Part shown: positions 1-9,818 of the stretch, piece by piece
How the letters are laid out: each line of letters begins with the position of its first letter
How positions within the stretch are numbered: position 1 is the first letter of the stretch
DNA from: Mycoplasma bradburyae
GTDB taxonomy: Bacteria > Bacillota_I > Bacilli_A > Mycoplasmatales > Mycoplasmoidaceae
Direction: 5' to 3'
Length of the DNA: 64,000 bases
NCBI RefSeq assembly: GCF_024339025.1
Contig: NZ_CP101415.1
Location: 248,001-312,000, forward strand
Position numbers and translations under genes: made by a program
The notes under the pieces: generated by a model
What the model saw: the letters and a program-made list of their open reading frames with translations, nothing else
The model's database searches: none
Told to the model about the DNA's origin: nothing

Positions 1-192
1 ACTTATGGTGCAATTACTAAAAAAGTTCCCATTGATGTTGCTTATGAAGCATTCTTGACCTCATTTTCTTACCGAGTGATGGTGCCATATCCGATTCTTG
101 ATATGACCAATCCAAATGCTCCTACATTTAAATTAAAAGCTGAAATTAGTCACTTAATTTTTAGTATTGAATTATTCGGTGTAGGTGAATAA
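1..192 (+). CDS. 3' end of an unknown protein (partial)
   Basis: An open frame runs from the first base of the window to a TAA at 190-192, giving the last 63 residues of a protein whose start is outside. The visible part is mixed hydrophobic and polar (it ends FSIELFGVGE) and has no motif I recognise. It lies 70 bp upstream of the next gene on the same strand. That it is a real gene end is inferred from the absence of stops and the clean spacing to the next start; function unknown. Confidence 0.6.
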   Translation, partial: TYGAITKKVPIDVAYEAFLTSFSYRVMVPYPILDMTNPNAPTFKLKAEISHLIFSIELFGVGE

Positions 193-262
193 AATTTTAA
201 TAAGTTATAATACAAAAGATAAACTATAATAATAGTCAATTGATTACAAATTAATAAGATAA

Positions 263-1756
263 ATGGCACCGTATCAAACAGATTTATTTGATTTCGATGA
301 TCAAGATCCTTCTGATATATTCTTTCAAACAGATGAACAAAGTTTTTTTGATGAAGATGAGGAATTTGGCTTCGATAATGTCAATAAAAATCATAAATTC
401 AAAAAGAATATTAACTACGATAAACAAGATTTAAGAACATTAGATATTAATCGTACTAAGAATCGTTATTTTGATAAATTAGTTCAATCAACCAAGTCAT
501 ATAATTTCATTGGTATCTGAGTGAATGTAGTTTATCTTATTACGTTCGTTTTATTTATGGTCTTTTTTGGGCTGAATAATTTTAGCTTCAAACACTCTGA
601 ATCTAACTATATTGCAATTAGCTTATTCTTATCATTAGCTTTCGGAATTATCAGTTATCTTACTGGGTTGTTTATGTATGGCTTTATTAAGATGCATAAT
701 AAACGTATTAAGTTATCACTAACTGAACGAGCTTTGGATTATTTCATCTTATTTAAAAAAGCCTATGTTTCTTATTTCTTAATTGGGTGAATTCCTTTAG
801 TAGGTATTATTATTGGGGTATCAACGCATATTGTGTTGCAAAACTCTGATGACTCTGACATTAAAGATCTTAATTTGTGATACCAAGAATCAATTAGTGA
901 TTTATTAATTGATGTTAATGGTTACGAAGATACGGTAAGACAATTAGAAACTCAAAAAGAATACTTAGATCAAGAAATTCAAAAAATTAACCAAGAAAAA
1001 CAAATTCTTGATCGCAAGAAAAATGAATTGGCGTTGATTCCGATGCAGTCAGCTCCGAATTTCAAAAATTCTCGTCAATTAGTTAATTATGTTGAAAATT
1101 CAGGAATGCTTTCAGCTTCTTTAATAAATGAAGTTAAAACAGCCATTACTAAATTACGCGAAGAGAGAAGAAAACTGCGCAAAGAAAACAGAAGACTTCG
1201 TGAGTTATTACAAAGAGTTAATGTAACTAATGATCAACCATTATTATTAACTTCATCAATCAACTATTCAACAAGAGAGTTTGAAGACGAACGAGAAATG
1301 TCAAATAGACAACCTCAGTCAAGACAATTAGTGACATTCCAACAAACCGATGATAATCAACAGAATCGAAGAAGAGATAACCGCCGACCTGTCGAAATCG
1401 GACAAACTAAAAAAGAAAATAGTAACAAAAACAAATCTAAAGCTCCTGTAATCGTTAAAAAGAATAAGCAAATTACATATAAAATTAAATTGACTAAAAA
1501 AGATCAAGAAATCAAGAAAGACAAGGATGATATTGATATGTCTAAACAAAATGATTTACTTGATTTAGTAAGTTCAATGGATTACAGTTCTGATCAACCA
1601 ACTCTAAGTTTTGATAATTTGTTTAATATCGAAGCAGATGATGTCGTAGAAAGTCGCTCTTCAAAAACTAACAATAAAGCTAAGAAAAAAAACACGGGAT
1701 CTAACCAAACAATTAACAAGAACCAAAATTCTGTTAAAAGAGCAACTGTTAATTAA
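263..1756 (+). CDS. Membrane protein with acidic N-terminus and cytoplasmic coiled coil
   Basis: One 497-residue protein read through UGA (Trp) codons at 518, 788 and 878. Residues 1-45 are very acidic and aromatic (repeated Asp/Glu with Phe). Three hydrophobic segments follow at about 84-105, 113-140 and 168-192. A charged stretch at about 205-260 and another at about 295-340 have heptad-like Glu/Lys/Leu spacing typical of coiled coils. The last 150 residues are rich in Gln, Asn, Lys and Ser and look disordered. No enzyme motif is visible. The architecture (short membrane anchor, long coiled coil, low-complexity tail) resembles mycoplasma cytoskeletal or attachment-organelle proteins, but that is inference. 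It precedes a tRNA gene with which it may be co-transcribed. Confidence 0.85.
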
Positions 1757-1794
1757 TTAAAATATCAACTAATTTAAAAATAAATGAAATGGCT

Positions 1795-1868
1795 AGGGGT
1801 GTAGTTCAATGGTAGAACTAGGGTCTCCAAAACCTTCGATGCGGGTTCGATTCCTGTCACCCCTGCCA
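1795..1868 (+). tRNA. tRNA-Trp (anticodon CCA)
   Basis: A 74-nt cloverleaf. The acceptor stem AGGGGUG pairs with CACCCCU, the D-arm is GUUC/GAAC, the anticodon loop is CUCCAAA (anticodon CCA, reading UGG), and the T-arm stem is GCGGG/CCUGU. CCA is encoded at 1866-1868. It shares almost its entire acceptor and D-arm with the tRNA at 10058-10132, which has UCA and reads UGA. The pair explains the UGA-Trp code used by the genes here. Confidence 0.97.
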
Positions 1869-1882
1869 TTAATCGAAAATTA

Positions 1883-1925
1883 AAATATCTTTTATGCTTT
1901 CTTTAAAGCAATAAGAGATATTTTT
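1883..1925 (+). terminator. Rho-independent terminator after tRNA-Trp(CCA)
   Basis: A long AU-rich hairpin: AAATATCTTTTATGCTTT, a CTT loop, then the complementary arm ending GAGATATT, with the GC-containing apical part TGCTTT/AAAGCA. A run of seven T begins at 1921. The T-run overlaps the promoter region of the RNase P RNA gene. Confidence 0.75.
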
Positions 1926-1928
1926 TTA

Positions 1929-1934
1929 TATAAT
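1929..1934 (+). promoter_or_regulatory. -10 element of rnpB
   Basis: A perfect TATAAT placed 7 bp before the first base of the predicted RNase P RNA at 1941, the expected distance for a transcription start. No clear -35 box is seen because the upstream sequence is the T-run of the previous terminator. Confidence 0.7.
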
Positions 1935-1940
1935 CTTAAT

Positions 1941-2288
1941 GCTGCAGTTGGTTGCTGTTTAATAAACAGAGGAAAGTCCATGCTCGCACAAGCTGTGATG
2001 CTTGTAGTGTTTGTGTAAATAGATAAAAAATAAAATTTAGCACATTAGAATTAGTGTGACGGCGAAACTTTTGCTAAGTTGTTTATCAATATGTAACAAG
2101 TTTTATAACGTGCCACAGAGACGAGTTGATTTCGAAAGAATCAATATGAAACGCGGTAAACCCCTCAAGCGAGAAACCTAAATTTGGTAAGGGAACTAAT
2201 AAGTAAGAAACAGAATTACTTAGAAGAATAAAATACATTATTTTATTAGATAAATAACCAACCTCGACAGAACATGGCTTATCGCAGC
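1941..2288 (+). ncRNA. rnpB: RNase P RNA component
   Basis: The catalytic RNA that cleaves 5' leaders from tRNA precursors. The universally conserved blocks are present in order: GAGGAAAGTCCATGCTC near the 5' end (about 1969-1985), a later ACAGAGACGAG region (2114-2124), GAAACGCGGTAAACCCC (2148-2164) and the 3' block CAGAACATGGCTTATCGCAGC. The 5' GCTGC (1941-1945) pairs with the 3' GCAGC (2284-2288), closing helix P1 and defining both ends. Length is about 348 nt, normal for a mycoplasma type B RNA. It has its own -10 box upstream and a terminator immediately downstream. Confidence 0.96.
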
Positions 2289-2297
2289 AAAATAATC

Positions 2298-2327
2298 AAT
2301 CCGACCAAGTATTTGGTGGGATTTTTT
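2298..2327 (+). terminator. Terminator of rnpB
   Basis: A stem of about 10 bp with one mismatch (AATCCGACCAA at 2298-2308 with TTGGTGGGATT at 2313-2323, 4-nt loop) followed by a T-rich run. It lies 10 bp after the RNase P RNA. Confidence 0.85.
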
Positions 2328-2340
2328 ATTTAATAGATGC

Positions 2341-2346
2341 TATAAT
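2341..2346 (+). promoter_or_regulatory. -10 element upstream of the TPP riboswitch
   Basis: A perfect TATAAT 15-20 bp before the first conserved base of the riboswitch aptamer. The -35 region is T-rich and not convincing. The position supports a leader starting near 2353. Confidence 0.6.
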
Positions 2347-2354
2347 AATTAAGA

Positions 2355-2449
2355 ATAACAGAGGTACCTCTTTTATCTTTGATAAAAGAAGTTGAGAAAT
2401 ACTCTTAATAGCTGATCTGGTTAATACCAGCGTAGCGAGTTATATAATC
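2355..2449 (+). promoter_or_regulatory. Thiamine pyrophosphate (TPP) riboswitch aptamer
   Basis: The THI-box core is recognisable: the 5' strand GAGGTAC, an optional P3 stem (CTTTTATC/GATAAAAG), the TTGAGAAATACTC block (consensus CUGAGA...ACCC), and the highly conserved GCTGATCTGGTTAATACCAG followed by CGTAGCGA. This element binds thiamine pyrophosphate. It sits directly before a p37/p29/p69 ABC transporter operon, which is strong support for a thiamine-compound transport role. The expression platform is annotated separately. Confidence 0.95.
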
Positions 2450-2457
2450 TCAAGTGC

Positions 2458-2495
2458 CTCCTTATTTAAATTTGATTTAAAAAGGAGATTTTTTT
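2458..2495 (+). terminator. Riboswitch expression platform: hairpin and T-run overlapping the RBS
   Basis: CTCCTT (2458-2463) pairs with AAGGAG (2482-2487), and the stem continues TTTAAA/TTTAAA (2465-2470 with 2476-2481) around a 5-nt loop, with one bulged A. A T-run (2489-2495) follows and touches the ATG at 2496. The right arm is itself the Shine-Dalgarno sequence of the first transporter gene. Bases 2454-2460 (GTGCCTC) can instead pair with GAGGTAC at 2361-2367 in the aptamer. That pairing would break this hairpin and looks like the ligand-free antiterminator. Confidence 0.8.
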
Positions 2496-3587
2496 ATGTT
2501 CAAAACAACCACAAAGTTGTTTTTGGTAATAAGTTCATTTTTATTCTGTTCTAGTTTTGTTGCTTCTTGTTATGATTCTAAAAAAGATGAAGCATTAACA
2601 TTAAGACTAGATTTAAAAATTGATCATGATTCTAATTCGGTTTTACCGAATTATTTAAAGAAATTAGCTGACAAAGTTACAGAAAAAACTAATAAAAAAG
2701 TTAATGTTGTATCAAGTCTTACATCAGACGGTAATACAAGTGTTGATCGCGTTAAATCTAATTTAACTGATTTAGCATTTGTTTCGTCTTCATCTATTAA
2801 AAAAAGTGATGTGCAAACAGTCCCTAAATTGCAAACATTAACAAGAGCATTTAAATACGATAACAGCCCAGATTTCTATGAAGCTAACACTTTAGGTGAT
2901 AAAGCTAAGAAAACAAGTGATTTATTCAATGAAATAGCTTATAAAGATTGAACTGATCAAAACAGGATGTGGGATGGAAATAAATATGAATATTTCTACG
3001 GACCTGCTAATGATTTAATTAGTTTTTATCGCGGAATGATTTTAATTGGTGGTGATGAAACTACCTTAATGGGAATTAAAAAAGCTTGAACTGAAAAAAA
3101 CTGAGATGCGTTCTCTGCGTTCGGAATAGGCGGCGGTAAAATGTCTTCTAATGGTAAGTATATCTACCCAATGAATTTATTAAAGAAACACTTTAATAAT
3201 AAGAGTCTAACTATTCCAAATTATCAATCTGTTAAAGGTAGAGAAATTGGGAATAACAAAGAAGTTCATATAGTATTTGATGATATGAACTCATTTGCTT
3301 GAACACAAAACAAAAACAAAACAACGCCTTATTATACTTTTGATGTATCTAAGCCTGAAGAAAAAGTAGAGATTTTATATTTCACTGACCCTGCATTGTA
3401 TGATATCGGAATTTTTAACAACAGATTGCCATCTGATATTATTAATGCTTTAAGTGAAAGTATTGTTGAACTTGCTAAGAATAACGAAGATCCATACGGA
3501 CCTACTGTTGGTTACAATGGTTATAGAGTTATTAATGACGCAAATACTGAAGTATATCAATTCCAAGACAAAGCTAAGGTTAATTAA
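2496..3587 (+). CDS. p37/Cypl-type lipoprotein, thiamine (TPP) binding protein of an ABC transporter
   Basis: A 363-residue lipoprotein. The signal peptide (Lys-rich start, hydrophobic core LFLVISSFLFCSS) ends in a lipobox around FVASC at residues 22-26. The mature part resembles the mycoplasma p37 (Cypl) family, which folds like a periplasmic binding protein and binds thiamine pyrophosphate. The TPP riboswitch upstream and the ATPase and permease genes downstream fit that role. It reads through several UGA-Trp codons (for example 2949 and 3087). Its stop overlaps the next start by one base (TAATG), so translation is probably coupled. The family assignment rests on operon context, length and overall sequence feel more than on a single motif. 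Confidence 0.85.
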
Positions 3588-4336
3588 TGGATAAAACTAA
3601 TTACATAAAATTTTCGGGCGTTTCTATTAAACATAAAAAATATAAAGATTTTAGCGTTGATAATATCAATTTTGAATTATATGGTTCGGAAGTTTTGATG
3701 TTAATTGGTAAATCGGGTGCTGGTAAAACAACTCTATTAAACTCCATTACTAATAATAAACTTGTTTCTAATGGTCAGATTATTTTTAACGATCAGAATT
3801 TATTGTCCTTAAACAAAAACAAAATCAGAAAAATATCAAGATCATTCGGTTTCCTTGATCAAGTCCCTAATTTGATATTAGAAGATTATGTTTATGAAAA
3901 TATTACAAGAAACATCAAAAAGAAATGATGATGCCAAATATTCAATTTTACACCATTATCTGTACTAAATAAAGTAGAACAAGTTTTAGCGAAATTAGGT
4001 CTATCAGACCATATTAATAAATTAGTTAAAGACCTGTCAGGAGGACAGAAACAAAGAGTCGAGATTGCTAAGATATTTTTTCAAAAACCAAAGTTATTGA
4101 TTATCGATGAGCCAACCACGGGATTAGATTATTTAAATTCTGAAATTGTTATCAAAGAAATTATTGCCTTATCTAAAGAATTTAATGCTCCTGTAATTAT
4201 ATCCATTCACGATCTTGAGATAGTAAAAAAATTCGCTCATAAGATATTAATTATTCAAAACAAAACAGCCAATTTGATTAGCAATTCTGACGACTTAAAT
4301 ATCGAAGAAATAAAAAGAAAATATGACACAGAATAA
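3587..4336 (+). CDS. p29-type ABC transporter ATP-binding protein (thiamine/phosphonate-type)
   Basis: A 249-residue ATPase that powers the transporter encoded by its neighbours. Walker A is GKSGAGKTT (about residues 44-52), the Q-loop lies in FGFLDQVP, the signature is LSGGQKQR, Walker B is LLIIDEPTTGLD, and the switch His is in ISIHDLE. Two adjacent UGA-Trp codons occur at 3926-3931. It overlaps the upstream gene by 1 nt and the downstream permease by 14 nt, so the three genes form one tightly coupled operon under the TPP riboswitch. It most resembles the PhnC-like ATPases called p29 in mycoplasmas. Confidence 0.92.
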
Positions 4337-5927
4337 TTTTTTAAGATTATTAAAAATTAACAAATTTACCGTACTTTTTGCACTTTTTTTAATTTTATGC
4401 ATAATTTCTGTTGTCATTATAAACGTTAATATTAATGTTAATGGATGAGAAGTTTTTAAAACGAATTTTGCAAGTCTATTTAACCAATCTGAAATCAACA
4501 AATCTGCGTTATTAAAAAAATCCTTTGAATATTTATGAACTACAATAAAATACACAACAGCAGGAACGTTGATTGGTTTTAGTTTAGGTTGCTTTGTTGG
4601 ATATTTATCCGCACTCAAAATAACAAACAATATAACAGCATGGGTAATTAAATTAGTGATCATCTTTTTTAGATCATTCCCTGTTGTTATTTTTATTAAT
4701 CTATTTAACACCTCATTTAATTCGAATTTATCAGCAATAATTATTATTGCTTGATTTTCTATGTTGTGAGGTGCTAAATATATTGCTGATTACATTGAAA
4801 ATAGTAATATTGCACAATTCCAAAAATTTGTAGATCGTTCACAAAACAAAATCAGTTCATTTTTTAATAATATCTACATTGATATCAAATCAAAGATTCT
4901 AGTTTTATTTGCATATTCATTAGAATCTAATTTTCGATGAACAACAATTTTATCAGCAGTAGGTTTAATTGGTTTTGGACAGTTAATTAATGATCCGATA
5001 TCAATCGATAATAACTTTTCATCTACATTAATTCCATTAATTGTTTTAATGACTTTTTTATTGATGAATGAAGGAATTTTATATTTATTTGAAAACTACT
5101 TTATAGCTAGAAAATCTTATTCAAAAGAAAAGAATTTAAATAAGCTATTAATGATTAAAAAAATCATTATTTATTTATTCTTTTTAATCATCATTGGATT
5201 CAGTTTATATTCGTTGTTTTCAATAAGACTAAAAGTTAATAATTTATCAATTTTTACCGACTTTTTTGAACGTTTATTTAATTTTAATACAAGTTTTTTT
5301 GCAACAAAAACTTTTAGTGAAAATCCGTTTTTAATCATAATAGAATTAACACTTCAATCAATCCTAATTTTATGTATAGTTTTTGTATTTAGTTTATTAT
5401 TCGCAACACTATGTTCTAATCTTGTAAATAAATATGTATCAATATTTTTCAAGGGATTCTTTTTAGTTATCAGAACAATCCCTATTATCATTATTTTTAG
5501 ATTATTCAATCCGTTGTTCAACTCAGGAGTTTCAACAATAGTTGTGGTCGGATCGCTTTATATTTCAACATCAATAACTAAGAAAGTATATGTATTAATA
5601 AACTCATTAAACTGATCATTAGTAACAAGCATGAAAACTAAGTTATATACAAATTATGAAATCATAAGATTGTATATTCTACCGTCTATTAGAAAAGATC
5701 TAGTTACAGTATATTTACTTGAATTTGAGTCAATCCTAAGGTTATTAATCACTCTAGGAGCTTATGGTACTTCAGTAATAGGTCAATTGATAGATATCTA
5801 CATTTATCGAAGTAATATTGAGAATTTAGGTACCTATGTATTGAGTATAATGTTCTATTTCCAGATAATTGATCTATTATCGATTGCTATTAGGTATAAA
5901 AAAAATATATTTTTTTATACTAAGTAG
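4323..5927 (+). CDS. p69-type ABC transporter permease, two fused permease domains
   Basis: A 534-residue membrane protein starting inside the end of the ATPase gene. It holds two similar permease halves. Each has several transmembrane segments and a cytoplasmic loop of the binding-protein-dependent permease type: first half around residues 70-230 (TTIKYTTAGTLIGFSLGCF, VIIFFRSFPVVIF), second half around 335-525 (IIIELTLQSILIL, FFLVIRTIPIIIIFRLF). The repeated R-(S/T)-(F/I)-P motif in both halves shows internal duplication. This fused form is what mycoplasma p69 proteins look like, compared with separate PhnE subunits elsewhere. It forms the pore of the thiamine-type importer with the p37 and p29 genes. 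Confidence 0.88.
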
Positions 5928-5936
5928 GTAATAAAA

Positions 5937-6071
5937 ATGAACGACAAAGAAAATAAAGAACTATCGAAGTTCAGAAGGAATAGAATGATATTATCAATCA
6001 CAATTATTTTGGTTATTGTGGTGATAATTATTTTAAGCATTCTTTCAGTTACCGTTTTTAAAAAAAATTAA
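5937..6071 (+). CDS. Small single-pass membrane protein (44 aa)
   Basis: A short ORF between the permease and proS, 9 bp after the first and 3 bp before the second. It encodes a charged N-terminus (about 17 residues, many Lys/Arg/Glu), one strong membrane helix (ILSITIILVIVVIIILSILS) and a short Lys-Asn tail. The positive charges before the helix predict an N-in orientation. The tight spacing and a start preceded by an A-rich region suggest real translation. Function unknown. Confidence 0.6.
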   Translation: MNDKENKELSKFRRNRMILSITIILVIVVIIILSILSVTVFKKN

Positions 6072-6074
6072 TTT

Positions 6075-7499
6075 ATGAGTTTCAAAAAAAATTTAACTTC
6101 TTCTAAAGAAGCTAATATTTCTGACTGATATACTGAAGTAATTAGTAAGGGTGATCTAATCCATTATTCAAATATTAAAGGGTTTATGTCATTTCTTCCT
6201 AATGGTTGAAAGATCTGACAACAAATAAGACAAGAATTAACTAGAGAATTTGAAAAAAGAGGAATTCTAGAACTTTGCTTACCATCATTAATAAGCCATA
6301 ACGATTTTTTATTAGAAAAAAAACATCTAGAAGGTTTTGCTCCAGAACTATTTTTAGTTACTAAAACAAGCAATGAAAATGAGAAGTATGTTTTAAAACC
6401 AACTTCTGAAATTTCATTTTGTAATTTATGACGTGAAACATTGCGAAATTACCGTCAATTACCGATAAAACACAATCAATGAACTAGCGTTTTTAGAGTT
6501 GAAAAAAACACTCGTCCATTCCTTAGAAATAGTGAATTTTTCTGACACGAAATTCACAGTTGTTTTGAAACTGAAGAACAATCAAACGACTTCGCATTAA
6601 ACATTTGAAATCTTTACCAAGATTTTATTAAAAATGTTTTATGCATTCCATTAGTGGCTGGAGAAAAAACTGAAGTAGAAAAATTTGCCGGCGCTAAAAC
6701 TACTTACACAGTTGAAACAATTATGCCTGATGGTCAAGCATTACAAAGCGCAACATCACATAACTTATCGCAAAACTTCTCTAAAGCGTTTGATATCAAA
6801 TACCAAACTAAAAACAATGATTACCAACATGTTTATACGATGTCAGCTGGTATATCAACAAGAATTATCGGTGCTATCATAATGACTCACGGGGATGATG
6901 ATGGTTTAGTCTTCCCAACTACTGTAGCGCCTTATCACATTTCTCTAAATTGTATTTTTGATAATACAAACGAAGAATTATTATCTAAATTAAACGAATT
7001 AAACGAAAAATTATCGAAAAAATACCGTGTTCATTTAGATTTATCAAAAGATTCTACTGGTGAAAAAATTAAGAACTCGCAACAACGTGGAGATTGTTGT
7101 ATCTTAATGATGGGTCCAAACGATTTAAAGAAAAATGAAATTGTTTTTATGGATCGCATTAGCAAACAAAAACAATTTATCAGTCTTGACAATTTAGACA
7201 AAATAATAGAAGATTTATTCGGTTCGTTTGATAAAAAACTTTACGAAAAAGCTCAAGCAGTTTTTGAAACGAAAGTTGATACCGCTAAAACATTTGATGA
7301 ATTCAAAGAAAAAATCGAATCCGGTAAATTCGTAAAAGTTTATTATTGTGATGAAGAACAATACGAAAAAGAAATTAAAGAAAAGACTAAAGCTTCGTCA
7401 AGATGTATTATCAAACGTTTAGATGATAAAACTAATGAAAAATGTTTTATCTCCAATAAACAAGCAAAAGTTGAAATATATTTTGCTCGTTCTTATTAA
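6075..7499 (+). CDS. proS: Prolyl-tRNA synthetase
   Basis: A 474-residue class II synthetase that charges tRNA-Pro. It starts at the ATG 3 bp after the small membrane protein. Motif 2 lies in [20 protein letters not shown], with the Arg/Glu residues that bind ATP. Class II motif 3 is seen in the region [21 protein letters not shown], and an anticodon-binding domain follows ([10 protein letters not shown] onward). The compact form with an extra C-terminal zinc-like domain (the final CDEEQYEKE to ARSY region) is the archaeal/eukaryal-type ProS used by mycoplasmas, not the longer E. coli type with an editing insertion. Several UGA-Trp codons are present. The following three unknown genes and acpP match the order MG283-MG287 in M. 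genitalium as I recall it. Confidence 0.95.
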
Positions 7500-7588
7500 G
7501 AAATATTCTTACTTATATAAAGTATAAATATCAAACGAATTTATTTAAGATTAAATAAAAACTATTGATATATAAAATAACATATAAT

Positions 7589-7668
7589 AAGCAAAAATAT
7601 GGGTTATATTTAAGTTAGGTCGTTATTATAAGATCTAACCTATTCAAAATCCATATTTTTGCTTTTTT
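7589..7668 (+). other. Structured 80-nt element with terminator-like end
   Basis: A perfect 14-bp outer stem (7589-7602 with 7651-7664) encloses an 8-bp inner stem (GTTAGGTC at 7614-7621 with GATCTAAC at 7632-7639, one G-U pair). The outer right arm runs into a T-run (7663-7668). A perfect TATAAT lies at 7583-7588, directly before the structure. It could be the proS terminator, 90 bp late, with an insert, or a short independent RNA. Confidence 0.55.
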
Positions 7669-7766
7669 AAAATTCAACAACAATAATTATAAACAATTTT
7701 TCTTCCTTTTAGCAAAGTAAAGACATATCTTGAATAGAAAACTTAAAAATATCTGGAGATCATTCT

Positions 7767-8102
7767 ATGAATAAACAAATGATAAATGATGCTAAGAAAT
7801 ATTTAAAAAGATATGAATTTTTTAGAAAACGAATCGATAATAGTGAAATTATAAAAAGTGTATTTAACCAAGATTTTAGTGAAGATAATTCATCAGATAT
7901 GTTATCTTATATTCAATTAGTTGAAACATCTTTAAAACAACTTAAAAAAGAAGAAAAAAATATACTAATTGATGTTTTCTTAAAAAGAAAACATAGAACT
8001 GAGTTTAATTACAGTTGTGCGAGTTTTTATAGATTATTAAATAGAGCTTGCTCAAATTTCTTTTATTCGATGGGAATTATGTATCAAACTAACCCATGTT
8101 AA
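7767..8102 (+). CDS. Conserved mycoplasma hypothetical protein (MG284-like position)
   Basis: A 111-residue, mostly helical, Lys-rich protein with no UGA codons. The second half (LKKEEKNILIDVFLKRKHRTEFNYS... with Tyr-Arg-Leu-Leu) looks like a small helix-turn-helix, reminiscent of sigma-like or ArpU-like regulators, but I cannot confirm this. A ribosome-binding site GGAG lies 11 bp upstream of the ATG. It overlaps the next gene by 7 nt. Position after proS corresponds to MG284 of M. genitalium by recalled synteny. Confidence 0.75.
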   Translation: MNKQMINDAKKYLKRYEFFRKRIDNSEIIKSVFNQDFSEDNSSDMLSYIQLVETSLKQLKKEEKNILIDVFLKRKHRTEFNYSCASFYRLLNRACSNFFYSMGIMYQTNPC

Positions 8103-9178
8103 TTACTAATCATATTATCTTTGATAGTAATAATAAACCAATTATCATCAATAAAGAAGATACGTGATGAAAACTAATACCTTTAAAAGATAAAAATTCA
8201 AAGATCCTTTTTGATGATAACGGAAATCCGATCTATTTCAGAGCATCATTAAATTTTCAAAACACATGATCGGATAAAAATAACATCCATTTAAATTTCG
8301 AGGTAATAATTGAAAATGATTCAATTCTGCCTCCCAACTTTGTTCAGAGTAATGTTTCAATTGCTGGAACAATATATCCAACATTAATTGATTTAGTTAA
8401 TGAAGAGGATAATTTCAAAACTAAAAAAGCGATAATAAAAGTTGTTGTTCCTATTGAAAAAATTACTACCGAAAAATTTGAAGAAGGTATAGAATTACCG
8501 GTCGTAATTGATTTTTACCTGCAAAAAGATATCCTAGATGGAATTAAAGATTCATTAGAATCTAATGCTCTTAGGTTATTAATCGAAAATTTAAAAAATT
8601 CTAGAATTACAACTAAAATTAAGTTCAATAATTACCTATTTTTTAAGAAAAGAAGAGGTGAAAAAGAGGTTGATTCTTCATACGAAAATTCTGAAAAAAG
8701 AAAATTAAGTTGATACCAACCTAACTATACGCATCTGAGTGATTTAGATCAGATTAAGGAATTAATTACTTTAAATATAAATTCAGTTGTAACTGTATTT
8801 AATTACAAAATCTCTTTCCGATATTCTTCTTCTGTTAACGGATCGCCAAAAAGCTTTAATATTTCAGAGAGAAGTCAAATAACATATCCTCCCAATACAG
8901 ATATTAAATTTGGTTTAGAGAGTAATTACATATACGACACAAATACTAATGAAATTTTAGATAGAGGAATAAACAATCATTATTTCTTTTTACCGAATGG
9001 TGGTGAAGGTTTGTATTCTGTACAAATAAGTTTATTAATTAATAAAGTCAAGTACGATCTTGAAGCTGCTAATACATTTAGTTATTTCTCTTGGTTAGAT
9101 AACCAAAGTAAACTTGATTTTATTGATATTTTTCCGAAGGTTATTAAATCTATAGGTTCATACGCAATAGTTGAATAA
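8096..9178 (+). CDS. Hypothetical protein, beta-rich (MG285-like position)
   Basis: A 360-residue protein starting with ATG at 8096, inside the end of the previous gene, and read through UGA-Trp codons (two adjacent ones at 8165-8170). There is no signal peptide or membrane segment. Alternating hydrophobic and polar residues and many Asn/Ile/Val suggest a beta-rich fold. I recognise no motif. Its stop overlaps the next start by one base (TAATG). Translational coupling with both neighbours suggests the three proteins act together. Confidence 0.75.
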
Positions 9179-9777
9179 TGAATAAAATTTATAAAAAAAT
9201 AGTGATTGGTTTATTTTCATCTTTTCTGTTTTTTGGTACTGTTGGGTTGGCGGTAGCTACTTATTTTTCGAGCACAAAAACTATTAAAAAAGATGAAGGG
9301 AAAATTGAAGGTAAGAATAAAATAGAAAATAATGAAGATAATAAAAATCAAATTCTTCCAAGTCTTAAAAAATATCCTTTAGAAAATTCGATAGATTCAA
9401 ATAAATATTATTACTATTATGTTGAAATTTACAAATATCTTTATAAGATAAGTGATTTAGATTCTTTAATTAACTATCGTGATTATTTAAATCAAAATAA
9501 CAATGATCGACCTTTTAGTGGATTTGATGTTAATCTATTCAAAAGAAATATTAAGAAATGAGTTTATCAAGCTATAAGGTCATCGCCAAAATTTCGCAAT
9601 AACAATGATGATATTTTTATAAATATTGATTATTATATTGAGAACCCTAGCAGATCAATAAGTATCAATGCTGTTTGATCATTTAAAAAAGCTTTAACGT
9701 ACAAAAATAAAACTGTTAAATTTTGAGATCAGTTTGTTTTAAGAGTAAAAGATAAATTGACTATCGATAATGAATAA
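9178..9777 (+). CDS. Hypothetical membrane-anchored protein (MG286-like position)
   Basis: A 199-residue protein with one N-terminal membrane segment (IVIGLFSSFLFFGTVGLAVATYF, about residues 9-31), a Lys/Glu/Asn-rich linker (about 35-58) and a globular Tyr-rich remainder. No lipobox cysteine is present, so the helix is probably an uncleaved anchor. UGA-Trp codons occur at 9559, 9679 and 9724. It is the last of a coupled trio. Function unknown. Confidence 0.72.
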
Positions 9778-9806
9778 TTGTCAATTTATTTTTAAATTGA
9801 TATACT
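9778..9806 (+). promoter_or_regulatory. Promoter of acpP
   Basis: TTGTCA (9778-9783) and TATACT (9801-9806) with a 17-bp spacer, close to the sigma-70-type consensus. A start about 7 bp downstream would give a leader of only a few bases before the ATG at 9819 with no ribosome-binding site. The acpP mRNA would then be nearly leaderless. Confidence 0.8.
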
Positions 9807-9818
9807 AATAAAGCATTT

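Noticed and set aside
1328..1549. Minus-strand ORF rich in Phe/Ile/Leu
   Set aside because: Antisense of the Lys/Asn-rich coiled-coil region of the gene at 263-1756; hydrophobicity comes from complementing AAA/AAT codons.
4295..4711. Minus-strand ORF of 138 residues
   Set aside because: Antisense to the p69 permease gene; no ribosome-binding site, and the plus strand has clear domain evidence.
2496..9777. Many apparently broken genes interrupted by TGA
   Set aside because: TGA codes for tryptophan here, proven by tRNA-Trp(UCA) and by TGA at conserved Trp positions, so these are intact genes.
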